Assembly (NCBI GenBank): GCA_009731375.1
Contig: BJOX01000084.1
Location: forward strand, 441,773 to 465,775
DNA length: 24,003 nucleotides
Source of the DNA: Paulinella micropora
Taxonomy: Eukaryota; Cercozoa; Imbricatea; Euglyphida
Reading direction: 5' to 3'
Both the position numbers and the translations under genes were made by a program. The notes beneath the pieces were generated by a model. It was not told where the DNA came from. It did no database searches and saw only the letters and a program-made list of their open reading frames with translations. Of the stretch, positions 16,199 through 24,003 are shown piece by piece; position 1 is the stretch's first letter; each line of letters opens with the position of its first letter.

Positions 16199-16787
16199 TC
16201 ATTAGTTCACTTTACTACAATTGTCACCGGTTTGATGGTGACTAGAAAAAAAATGATCATTCAAGTTGATGTATTAATAGTCCGGCGGTTGGCGGGCTGG
16301 CTTATCAACTGGACTCGTGACTTGCAAACTAAGCGGCTCTCTGCCACCGTCACAGTCAAGGCTGAATGAATGATTGAATAGATGAGTGGCGATGGATTAA
16401 AGTATTAATACTGTAAAAAACTACTCGAAGAGGCTGGCGTAGAAATCATGCCAAGATTATCCCGTGTCGCTCGCCGGCCCGGTGGGCCCGGCCGTCACTG
16501 ACGCCGGGTTTTAAACTTCGAGCCTCTGACTTAAGCGGTCAATACCTGATGGTAGTAGTTGAATGATTAGTATCCGCTCAGTTTGCAATCCGGGCGGCGT
16601 GGCAGTTACATCAGAAGATGGATTCAACTTCTTTTCAGTCACACGCAGTTGAAGTTGTGACTGTTCCGGGTTCAAGTGTTGTAACAAATACTCTTAATTA
16701 ATAGTTAAGGGCAGGTCGGCGGCGTATCAGAGTAACGGTGTCGGTAGAGCCTTTACTTATGATCCGTGCCGCCAGTCAAGTTATTAA
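16199..16787. other. Non-coding sequence downstream of the gene
   Basis: No open frame with protein character. A GC-rich patch lies at 16468-16508 in otherwise AT-rich sequence. No clear AATAAA signal was found near the stop codon. Confidence 0.45.
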
Positions 16788-17080
16788 TATTACTGGGTAC
16801 ATTCAAGTGTCAAACTCAGCCATCGAATTTAGTTAAGGATCAGATTTCAGATTAGTGGTCAGATTTCGAATTAGTGGTCAGAATTAAAATAAGTTCAATT
16901 TAACGGCTATATACGTCCGCAAAATCTGTATAATTTTTGCGAAATGTTACAGTTAAATTGAACTAATTTGAATTCTAGCCGCTAATCTAAAATCTGACCG
17001 CTAATCTGAAATCTGACAATTAAATCATGGCAAATTTGATGGCTGCCACTGAGTTTGACACTTGAATGTACCCAGTAATA
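16788..17080. mobile_element. 293-bp foldback (snapback) element
   Basis: The outer 32 bp are perfect inverted repeats starting TATTACTGGGTAC. Inside, further matched arms carry GTCAGATTTCAGATTAG against its inverted copy, AGTTCAATTTAAC against GTTAAATTGAACT, and a central CGCAAAA...TTTTGCG. Almost the whole element can therefore fold into one hairpin. There is no coding capacity. It is probably a MITE/foldback element whose mobilising enzyme is elsewhere. Confidence 0.85.
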
Positions 17081-17274
17081 CCTGGCCCGGGCGCGCTCTG
17101 CTGGCGCCTTTCTTATTGAAGTTTAAGTACTGCTGATCATAGTAGAGTGTTGTATTTAAATTTAAATATTATAGCTATCATAGGCTGGGGCATCGGATTA
17201 TTACTATGATATGATATTAATAACCGCTTGAAAGTCCGACTCTGATACTGAATGGTTCAAGTTAACAGGCACCT
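17081..17274. other. AT-rich spacer, nothing recognised
   Basis: It contains TTTAAATTTAAATATT palindromic sequence (about 17155-17170) and no gene. Confidence 0.4.
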
Positions 17275-17963
17275 TCAAATGATCGAGCCTTGATCATAAG
17301 TTAGCGAACTCTGCGTTAACAACTGTAATCGAGACTCGTGACACTTAACTGTACTTGAACTTATATCGCTTACCGTCCCATGACATATATAGTATTCCAT
17401 CACCCCTGAGTATCCATTGAGATGTGGATCCCGGCATGGCGTTCTACAATGTGATGCAGGCTTGTAGAAATGTGGTGCTCTCTTTATCTTATTCCTCAGA
17501 CAGTACTCACATTTCATGATTCGCTCTCGCCACTCCGTCCCCACTATCTTCTCCGACCCATATACTGTGCCATCCTCTCCATCGCCTTCATATATCTATG
17601 TTCGCACATGCGGTGGAAGACGATGGCGTGGATATGCTCATTCTGTGTGGGTCTTACGACCGGATTTAGTGATTTTTGCATATTACAAACAGCATCGTGT
17701 TCATGGTTCCGGGATAGGTGCGTGCACTTATCGTCCTGCATAACCTTGGCAAACCGCAATCCAGTCCCTTCCCGCGGTATTCCCCCTTCCTTTACTATTA
17801 TTCTCGTACAAGAACGGGACATATGTCTTGTCCTCATCGCATCTCCACCCACATACGCATGGGGAGACACTACAATACACATTGTGATAAAAAAGGAGAA
17901 CCGCTGATTGGGGAGGATGACGAGAGGGAGGTCAGAATGAAATGGTAGATGGCGATGTCTCAC
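17275..17963 (-). pseudogene. Copia pol fragment: pre-integrase (HHCC) region, frameshifted
   Basis: Read on the minus strand, the frame at 17544-17963 contains VFHRMCEHRYMKAMERM near its end. The next frame (17275-17544) continues with MKCEYCLRNKIKRAPH. Together they match the GAG-pre-integrase pattern of Copia pol (H-x4-H ... C-x2-C ... GK..R.P), split by a frameshift near 17544. The integrase core expected downstream was not found, because the frame decays toward 17275. It lies directly downstream of the protease frame at 17932-18414 on the same strand. Confidence 0.5.
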
Positions 17964-18414
17964 CGTTGTCCACCTTTACGTTCTGCTTCCCTAGGGGCAC
18001 CGGTTCGTACCTCTCGTTAGGGTTCAAGGGAACCATCCCGGGAGGATCGAAGACAAACAGGTTGTTGGGGAGGGACCTGCCCCTCGCAACGATCTGATCA
18101 TCTTCGATATGAATCGGGGACTTGACTACTACTACCTGGTTGCTCTAATGGACTACTGCAAGTCCTCGCTTTACCCAGGCGGACGTAGCCACTAAGCCGT
18201 AGCTTACATGGGCGTTGTACGTGGTATGTGAGTCATGCACTTGTACAGTCTCCCCGTGGGCCCCTGAGAGCTGCATTAAGACCTTTTCTTTGTACTGTGT
18301 CTTTATGCTCCCCTTAGCGATTTTGAACTTTGTTGGGTTGTGTTTCATTCTCACAAATACATCCTTGTGAGGAGATTGGGACTCACTCGCCCCACTGTCA
18401 TCCACCCACACCAC
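17932..18414 (-). pseudogene. Copia aspartic protease fragment with in-frame stop
   Basis: The minus-strand frame begins VWVDDSGASES, with the DSGAS active-site motif of Copia proteases. It runs 89 codons to TAG at 18145-18147. The same frame then stays open for 70 more codons (NLFVFDPPGMVPLNPNERY within it) to TGA at 17932-17934. A single nonsense mutation in an otherwise open frame indicates a fairly recent pseudogene. Further upstream a neighbouring frame is S/T-rich (about 18430-18530, minus), possibly the linker before the protease. Confidence 0.6.
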
Positions 18415-18972
18415 CCGTCCATACTCCTTTCAGGCACCACCTTCTCCTCTCCTTCAACATGACAGCACATTCTCTTTTGGGAGGTGATGATGTGGTGTCT
18501 ATGCTAGTGTTAGAGGTGGTACTTGGTGTTGAGTTTGGTGGGTTGTATTGTAGTATGATACCACATTATTATATTATTAATACTTCCTAGTTAGAACTCT
18601 AATATCACTAATTAACGTTAGGATAGGAATAACTGCCACCGCACGGATATTTACTGACTAGTGTGAAATGCCACTTTTACCTGCTTGTTACATGAATAAT
18701 GGCATTACTGTGGCATTATATTTCTAGATCGGTGTGTAGAACGGAATAAGGTAACAATATAGCAACTATTCATTTCCGGTTATTCTATTTGAATGATTGC
18801 GTTTACCAGTCATTATTGAACTCAATCTTCCTTCTAGAATAACATAGAACATTACCTTTACCGTTGGTCAGTTACTGGTAGTTCTGACAGTCTTTGCATT
18901 GTCATTAAAGTAGTTTTATTGAACTCGGGAAGACCCTCACGGGTCGTACTTCGTGTCATTAATATAATTGAG
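18415..18972. other. Spacer between two divergent Copia remnants; possible LTR, not proven
   Basis: AT-rich sequence without genes. It lies directly upstream of the plus-strand gag start and could include a 5' LTR or leader. Only one copy is in the window, so no LTR pair can be tested. Confidence 0.3.
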
Positions 18973-19185
18973 ATGTCTGGTGGTAGCTTTGGTTATGAGC
19001 GAGCGAAGGTTTCGCTGAGAGTTCCTCAGCTGCCTGCTGCGACTTCGAATGCTGCGAAAGATGCACAGGCGTTTGACAACTGGCGATGGTCTACGCTGCA
19101 GTTTTTGATGGGATTGGATCCCAAGTTGCTTCTGGTTCCGCGCGATGAAAGCTCGCCGCTCTCACGAGCTGAGCTGAGATCGTGA
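18973..19185 (+). pseudogene. Copia-like Gag, N-terminal part
   Basis: The start is taken at ATG 18973 (MSGGSFGYERAK). It is preceded by a non-coding leader and followed by a Gag-like stretch with LPAATSNAAKDAQAFDNWR and TLQFLMGLDPK, resembling the substrate-free N-terminal helix region of Copia Gag (F..W...M...L). It stops after SRAELRS at TGA 19183-19185, just behind a doubled GCTGA. The rest of Gag appears from about 20040 in the same frame, so Gag has been interrupted by foreign sequence. Confidence 0.5.
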
Positions 19186-19940
19186 TTACACCGCCTCCGA
19201 TTGCTGCTGCACGGGCTCCGGCGTCGGACGCTATCCTCGCACAGGAACACCGGGGCACCCGAAACCCCGAGGATCCCGACTACCATCACAAAAATTTCAA
19301 GATCATGGCACAACGACTCGCCATGAAGTACACCGGCATCAGCAGAGAACTGAGCCAAACGTGAGTTTATGCGTCTTGTCTATCTACTTTTGTCTCAGCG
19401 TTCCTGAGGGTCTGGTCGTAAACAGTTAATGCGCTGTCTGGTTGCAGATGGCTGAAGGCGTGTGCGGATTGCCGACAAGAATACCGTGCCAGGAAAAAAC
19501 CGATCCAACACAGAGTACTGCAACCTATGATTGTAAACTACAAGTTCCATCTGCTGCAATTTGATTGCCACCAAGATCCTCTCACCGGCGTTTGGGTCAT
19601 GCTCTTGGGTACGTATTGACTGCCTTAGTTTTGCTTGCGCAGTCGGGATGGTTATGCAGGCGATCATGGGAGCAAGAAGGTGCGTACCCGAGCTTGCGTC
19701 GATGACGAAGAAGAAATTTGTGCTCCTGATTCGAGGATTATGGGAAGCTTTGTGAAGGACGTATTTGAGGAATTGAAACTCCTGAAACACGGGCGCCCAA
19801 GGGAGGACGCAGCCGATGTGCCCATGGTTTATTGCAGGTATTTGCCGAGCAGGAGTACCTTGCATGAGCCACCTGTCGCGCAATGTGACAACGGAGCGGA
19901 ATTCAAGCAAAAATTCAGGGTTTGTACAGAGTGTATATCT
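19186..19940 (+). pseudogene. Gypsy/Ginger-type integrase fragment with two small introns, lodged in gag
   Basis: The coding frame is 19186-19360, 19448-19608 and 19660-19930. The introns are 19361-19447 (GTGAGT...TTGCAG, 87 bp) and 19609-19659 (GTACGT...TATGCAG, 51 bp). Splicing removes in-frame stops and joins SRELSQ-T-WLKACADC and VWVMLLG-DHGSKKV. This gives an HHCC-type zinc region (DYHHKNF ... GISRELSQTW ... CADC), the first catalytic Asp in LLQFDC, the DH-x-SK block, VFEELKLLKHGRP and the second Asp in QCDNGAEF. About 25 residues between GRP and PPVAQ look inserted. The frame then runs into a TG microsatellite (19932-19985), so the catalytic Glu is missing. Gypsy-like integrases with introns occur in Ginger DNA transposons and in domesticated genes. 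The choice among these is inference. Confidence 0.6.
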
Positions 19941-20039
19941 GTGTGTGTATCTGTGTGTCTGCATGTGTGTGTATGTGTTTTGTGGGAGAGTCACTATCGC
20001 CTGCGTCCTCGTCGACATCGACGACGTCATCGACTACGA

Positions 20040-20650
20040 CTTCGCCGACCTACGACCCCATGAGGAGCAACGCGATGCTGTGGCTGCCCTCGGTCCTGAC
20101 CCAACGTATGAAGAACTTATGAACTGCCTACCAGACCAGCTGCGAGTTCAGCTTGCAACGAAATTCTCTGCGATACTGTCTGAAGCTACTCAGCGCAATT
20201 CGGAAGCTCTCTTGATTATTCGTCGCGCTGGCAATAAGCCCCACGAGAAGTGGAGAGCTTTGTGCCAACGCTACGCCCACCTTGGGGCTATTTCTGCGGC
20301 AACGCTGATACATCAACTGAACCATGACCGGCTGACTTCGAAGGACAAGCCCGAGGTATGATTTGATGCCTACACTTATCGTTACGCCATGCTTGCAGAA
20401 CGACAGCAAAACTTTTCGGACGAGTACAAGTGTATCAACCTTATCCAGAAACTAGAAGGTGCGAAACATCTTCCGTTCTCCGACTTCGGTTTGAAATGCT
20501 ACTTTAGCAAGAGCGACGCGGACAAGCCGAACTTCTTGGGATTGGCCGCGATGGCCAGGGAACAAATGCAAGCATTGGCGATGATGTCCGAGACAAAGAA
20601 AGCTACGAACGGCACTCGTGTGGCGGAGGAAGCTACGCTGTTCTATGCGA
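20040..20650 (+). pseudogene. Copia-like Gag, central part, with in-frame TGA
   Basis: The frame starts within the ADLRPHEEQRDAVAALG region and carries EKWRALCQRYAHLG, AATLIHQLNHDRL, then TYRYAMLAERQ and KLEGAKHLPF. This is the pattern of Copia Gag (W..L...Y.......L...L.......EY..R...L...L...G). TGA at 20359-20361 interrupts a frame that otherwise continues with FDAYTYRYAM. It ends at a run of 13 G (20653-20665), after which the conserved zinc knuckle is in another frame. Confidence 0.6.
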
Positions 20651-20663
20651 CAGGGGGGGGGGG

Positions 20664-20831
20664 GGTAAAGGACGTGCCTTCGAGGGAAAGTGTTGGAATT
20701 GTGGAAACCCGCATCCAGTTACTAAATGCCGTGTTAGGTGCAAGAGGCCCGAGTGCACTAACAACGCGGCCTCGCCACCTTGGAGCAGAATGCAAAATAA
20801 AAGGTCCTGGCCGACCCAAAAGAAATGGTAA
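20664..20831 (+). pseudogene. Gag zinc knuckle, shifted by a G13 run
   Basis: Just behind the G-run one frame reads GKGRAFEGKCWNCGNPHPV, then TKCRVRCKRPEC. It contains a C-x2-C-x3-H-x4-C zinc-knuckle-like motif (one residue shorter than the usual CCHC) and a second Cys cluster. It ends at TAA 20829-20831. The frame used upstream by Gag runs past it as unrelated residues and later becomes N-rich (NNNNSRNKDSNNRG). Homopolymer slippage, real or from sequencing, explains the shift. Confidence 0.6.
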
Positions 20832-21946
20832 CGGAAGCGAGGACAATAACAACAATTCTCGCAACAAGGACAGCAATAACCGGGGAAGCAACCGTAATCA
20901 TTACTCGGCGAAATAATGGAAATGCTCAGGCGAATGTTGCTACTGCTGTGGATGAGACAACTCAGCCGCTGGATGACGCGTGGTCGTGCTTGGCCGTCGT
21001 GGAAGTTGAAGACGTCGAGGTGCTCGGGGTCCCTGTCGGACCCGCCCCCTTGGTTGAAGAACCGGCTGATCCCGCCCCCCTGGTACCGACGCACGAAGCA
21101 AAGGGTGATCCATTCATGCAAGATGTTGCACCACCATATGGCGCACAGACTGCGTGTCCGAGATGGCTGGCGAACTTGTGCGGTAGGATTGCAAGCGCCG
21201 CAACGATTGATAATATGAGCGGTGAGAGTGGCCACGCGACTGGCGAAACAACCTTCGACGAGCCGCACAATGGGCCACTAGCTGACGCGCCGACCCACGT
21301 TGACCCTGAAGGACAGGTCCCTGTACCTGCCGATTAATGTGATTATGATAATATACCTTGGCTGCTTAGTTCTGACGACGATACTTCGGACGACTCGGAC
21401 GACGACGTCGAGAGCGTGGACGAGAAGATGGCTTCGCCTGCAACAAAGGACAGCAACAACAATGATGCAAATGTTGTTCATGCTATTGCTTTGATGGCTT
21501 TTAGCCCAAAAACGCTAACGGAAGTGGACAACTTGCTGTTAGATCTGCCTACGGAGATCGCCGCCCCTGAAGAAAAGAAGAGCGAGGCAGGCGAGGAAGC
21601 CAAGCAACAGGCCACTGAAGCCCCGGCTTCATCTTCGACTTCAACTGCGACATCTGCAACTGCGAGAGGAGCTGTTGGGGTCATCAACCCTCATCAAGAT
21701 TTTTTATCGTTCCAGAGCCCTAGGCCTCAAGAGATCCCTTGGGAGTCGCTCACCGACGAGCAAAAGTTGGACGAGAATGATTTCCAATGTAAGCTCAATT
21801 TATGGGTCTTCATGCAAAAGTTGCACAGGAAAGTTGAGCCGGCCGGGCCAGGGATTTCCGGTACCGCCGAAACATTGGCCTGCAGATTGGAGACTGGAGG
21901 CTTCGGGGAGCTACACTGTCCCGCGGCAAGACCCTTGATACCCTAA
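20832..21946 (+). pseudogene. Gag-protease linker, acidic and low-complexity, with in-frame TAA
   Basis: From about 20910 one frame reads NGNAQANVATAVDETTQPL, then an acidic/Pro-rich stretch to TAA at 21335-21337. It continues in the same frame with DYDNIPWLLSSDDDTSDD, a K/E/Q/A/S-rich part and a more ordered end (PWESLTDEQKLDENDFQCK ... LHRKVEPAGPGISGTAETL). The last part faintly resembles a SAP-type helix-turn-helix (G.SGT...L...L). No catalytic motif was seen. Confidence 0.45.
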
Positions 21947-21974
21947 TGCACGATTAAAAGCAACGGTTCCGGCT

Positions 21975-22613
21975 TTGCTGTGGTTAGAGAACTACAACAG
22001 GGAAGAGGTCTATGCAGAGGGCAAAGAACCACCCATTCCTCGTAGTGCATTGGTATCTCGTCAACGACCCCCGTCACGACTGCAAATTGAACTACCGCCT
22101 CAACTTCGAAGCAATGTGGTACTCAGTCGTTCTATATCTCATCTAGCTATTCCTGGGGCTCCTAGCTTTTGGGCTATAGATGTGCATTTCTGCCTGCGGC
22201 ATGCATCTATCATCGAGATGGAGTATTGGTCCCTGCGTTTGGGTTTCAACATAATCCCGGAAGGATGGCAGGCTACCATTTCACTTTGTCGCTATTGCTC
22301 TACGCACCACACGAGCCCATTGATTATGTCAGGTGTCCCGCATGCAAACCCAAGCCCGCCTCAGTTCTGCGAGTATTGCGATGCCATCGAGACGCCCCTC
22401 AATCGTCACAGACGTTGCGGTAATTGTAATTGGGTATTCTACTGCAATCGTAACTGCCGCAAAAAGGATGGGGCTCCGCACTCTAGGTTTTGCACCTACG
22501 CGGAAGATAAATACCATGATGCCCTACGTGATGTTACGCATCAACAGATTTTACTGCCTGCGGCATCGGTTCAACGCTTGTTGACTACGCGTGGTTCGCA
22601 CTGCAACGCATGA
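21975..22613 (+). CDS. MYND-type zinc finger protein region within the retroelement
   Basis: The frame of 212 codons contains a complete MYND finger at residues 132-173: C132-x2-C135, C148-x2-C151, YC157-x3-C161, H169-x3-C173 (for example CGNCNWVFYC). MYND fingers are protein-interaction modules, usually found in chromatin and signalling proteins. Upstream, residues 1-65 are proline/arginine rich. Between about 22169 and 22340 the alternative frame looks more protein-like (AGYHFTLSLLLYAPHEPID), so another frameshift may lie near 22350 and the first half may be misread. The stop overlaps the next start as ATGA (22610-22613). It lies between zinc knuckle and protease, which is unusual. Either it belongs to the element or it was captured. 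Confidence 0.6.
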   Translation: MLWLENYNREEVYAEGKEPPIPRSALVSRQRPPSRLQIELPPQLRSNVVLSRSISHLAIPGAPSFWAIDVHFCLRHASIIEMEYWSLRLGFNIIPEGWQATISLCRYCSTHHTSPLIMSGVPHANPSPPQFCEYCDAIETPLNRHRRCGNCNWVFYCNRNCRKKDGAPHSRFCTYAEDKYHDALRDVTHQQILLPAASVQRLLTTRGSHCNA

Positions 22614-23064
22614 CGCGTTATGAGATCCACGAATCCGGACCGGCGGTTACGGTACCTCAGCGCCCGCCAAAGTACATGTACACAGTCGGTGCTTTTCAGA
22701 TGATCTACAGGAGACTGTCCGGCTTTGCGACGTACAAGCCGACAATTCAACGATATATTGTTGAGGCAGCTGCCCCGAGCGAAATCCCACATGACCCGTC
22801 ATTGGTCGCTAGATCCTTCAGTGCTACACTCGTGGATAATGGTGTTGTATATGATGAGGACATGGACTGCGTGGCATTAATGGCGAAAATGAAGAAGAAG
22901 AAGGCAACTATCTTCGATTCGGGTTGCAACCGTATTATTGTACATCCAACTGTGCCTCTGTCTAATGTTAGGTATGGGACTATTGCTAACCTATCTGGCA
23001 TTTCAACTGTACCAGTTGACACACAGGCGGATGTGAGCTTTACCTTCATTGAAGGCGGTGGAAG
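22610..23064 (+). pseudogene. Copia-like aspartic protease, truncated by GC-rich sequence
   Basis: From ATG 22610, residues 1-100 are an unassigned region. Then KKKKATIFDSGCNRIIVHP places DSG at residues 103-105, in the expected setting of a Copia-type protease (..DSG......, LSNV...G.....). The reading frame loses all resemblance at about 23065, where GC-rich sequence starts. The flap and C-terminal half of the protease, integrase and reverse transcriptase are absent from the window. Confidence 0.55.
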
Positions 23065-24003
23065 CTCCAGGGATTTCGGCTCACGGCCGGGGGCCAGGGC
23101 GGGGCCCGTCACCGCGCGCCCGCCCGGGGCTGTCCCGGGGCCCGCGGCTGCCCCCGGCCCGCCATAGCAGTACAAGTGCGTTTGCCTGGCGGCCCAGGCG
23201 GCTAGCGAGGCTCCCCACTCCTCCACGGGCCGGCCCCCCCAGCCTAGTTCCTCCCACAGCGGGGCCTGCTGGCGCAGAAACAAGTGCACGTGCGAGTGAG
23301 TCTGGTATTGGCTCCCGTGCGCGGCCGCCACCGCAACCTGTACGTGCCAGTTCAGGACGGCGCGCATCACCAGCGCCAGGGGCCAACGGGCGGAATCGGA
23401 GCCCGCCAGGGGGCCGTACAGCTCGGCCGACTCGTCCAGCCACGACACTAACGCGGCGGCCGGCCGCGCGTCCCGTTCCCACGCCCCCCCGGGCAGCGCC
23501 CCTCCGGCGGCAGGTTCCTCCAGCAGGTTGGCGCATTGGTCCCGCAGCGAACTAGCCGCGTCGCCGTGGCGCAGGTGTGCCTGGTGGAGGGTGTGGCACA
23601 GGTGCTGTTGGCATTCGGGCAGGCCCCAGCGCAGCCGCATGAAAACCCGGCCCAGGATGCAGGGCAGCTCAGCCCCGAGAAATTCTATCCCCTTGGCGCG
23701 GCAGAGCCAGTCGAAGTAGAAGCTGGCTAGCGTGCGCAGGAGCCCGTGGAAGCTGTGGGACCCCTGTGCCCACTGTTCCCAGCCACGCCAGGCCGCTAGG
23801 GCCTCCTTGCTGGGCGCTGACGGGGGGAGGGGGGGCGCCGGCCCAGGGCGGGGGCGGCTCAGGCGCCGCAGAGACCAAGGCATGCCCCGCAGCTGCCCGG
23901 GAGGAGGGCAGCGGGTTGGCGAGCACCGCCGGGGACGGACTGCCGGCGCGGGGGGAGAGGGGGAGGGACCACCCCCGGCTGGCAAGTGTGACTGGCGCAC
24001 GCC
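23065..24003 (-). CDS. GC-rich long open frame, unidentified, partial
   Basis: Sequence composition jumps to very high GC within about 20 bp, without an N run. The minus strand is open from 24000 down to and past the junction. The part inside the GC-rich segment is about 310 codons and is probably cut at both ends. It is proline/alanine rich at first, then protein-like, with aromatic and hydrophobic blocks such as LLRTLASFYFDWLCR, VFMRLRWGLPECQQHL, LVMRAVLNWHVQVAV and THSHVHLFLRQQAPLWEEL. It ends in a G/A/P-rich stretch. I recognise no family. The ATG at 24000 touches the window edge, so the true start may lie outside. The rest of the frame (22747-23064) is merely antisense to the protease fragment. 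Confidence 0.4.

Noticed and set aside
16600-16690. tRNA- or SINE-like B-box (GGTTCAAGT at about 16669)
   Set aside because: No matching A-box at the right distance and no cloverleaf pairing.
17470-17907. Plus-strand frame of 145 codons with hydrophobic patches
   Set aside because: It is antisense to the Copia pre-integrase fragment and shows no family resemblance or start context.
18430-18960. Copia LTR upstream of gag
   Set aside because: Only one candidate copy is in the window, and no clear TG...CA boundaries or primer-binding site could be fixed.
19395-20030. Minus-strand frame of 211 codons
   Set aside because: Antisense to the integrase, whose motifs and splice junctions on the plus strand are convincing.
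23049-23555. Plus-strand and second minus-strand frames in the GC-rich end (Pro/Arg/Gly-rich)
   Set aside because: High GC removes stop codons from all frames. Only the other minus-strand frame has protein-like hydrophobic and aromatic blocks.

Overview
The window is nuclear DNA from a eukaryote. It holds one multi-exon gene with consensus GT-AG introns, spliceosomal introns inside a retroelement integrase, LTR (Copia-type) and non-LTR retroelement remains, foldback/MITE-like elements, and many long microsatellites interrupted by assembly gaps (runs of N). The one host-like gene encodes a small secreted protein whose K/G/S-rich N-terminus after the signal peptide is reminiscent of stramenopile algal secreted proteins. 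An alga or other protist is my best guess, held weakly. No prokaryotic or organellar features were seen, and no tRNA or rRNA.

Layout. 1-6340 is gene-free: simple repeats (ACT, AG/CT, GGAT, and a >2 kb GA/GACA tract with gaps), plus a diverged 213/260-bp duplication and a 25-bp tandem duplication. 6341-8930 holds a nearly perfect 209-bp inverted repeat flanking a cluster of (CAA)n arrays separated by short related units. 8932-11486 is a 5'-truncated non-LTR retrotransposon. It keeps the end of the reverse-transcriptase region, a CCHH/C zinc finger and a restriction-like endonuclease (RHD...RPD...D...E/K...Y), is broken by frameshifts and by a ~155-bp piece of Copia reverse transcriptase, and ends in a (CAA)n tail. 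11487-12330 is a second (CAA)n cluster built of short copies of the same 3' end. 12590-16198 is the host-like gene: a promoter with a triplicated 12-bp motif and six exons giving about 177 aa, with introns filled by ATCT and TAC repeats and one MITE. 16199-17270 is non-coding and contains a 293-bp foldback element. 17275-18414 (minus strand) is a decayed Copia pol fragment (protease, pre-integrase HHCC). 18973-23064 (plus strand) is a decayed Copia-like gag-protease with an intron-containing gypsy/Ginger-type integrase lodged in gag and a MYND zinc finger between the zinc knuckle and the protease. From about 23065 to the end the sequence changes abruptly to very GC-rich DNA with one long minus-strand open frame of unknown identity.

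How the parts relate. The most coherent system is the non-LTR element and the CAA clusters. A truncated coding copy starts directly at the end of one (CAA)n array and ends in another. Many shorter fragments with the same 3' end, all in one orientation, are separated only by (CAA)n. This suggests an endonuclease-bearing retrotransposon that inserts into the tails of its own earlier copies. The rest is mostly a graveyard of nested mobile elements around one small gene.
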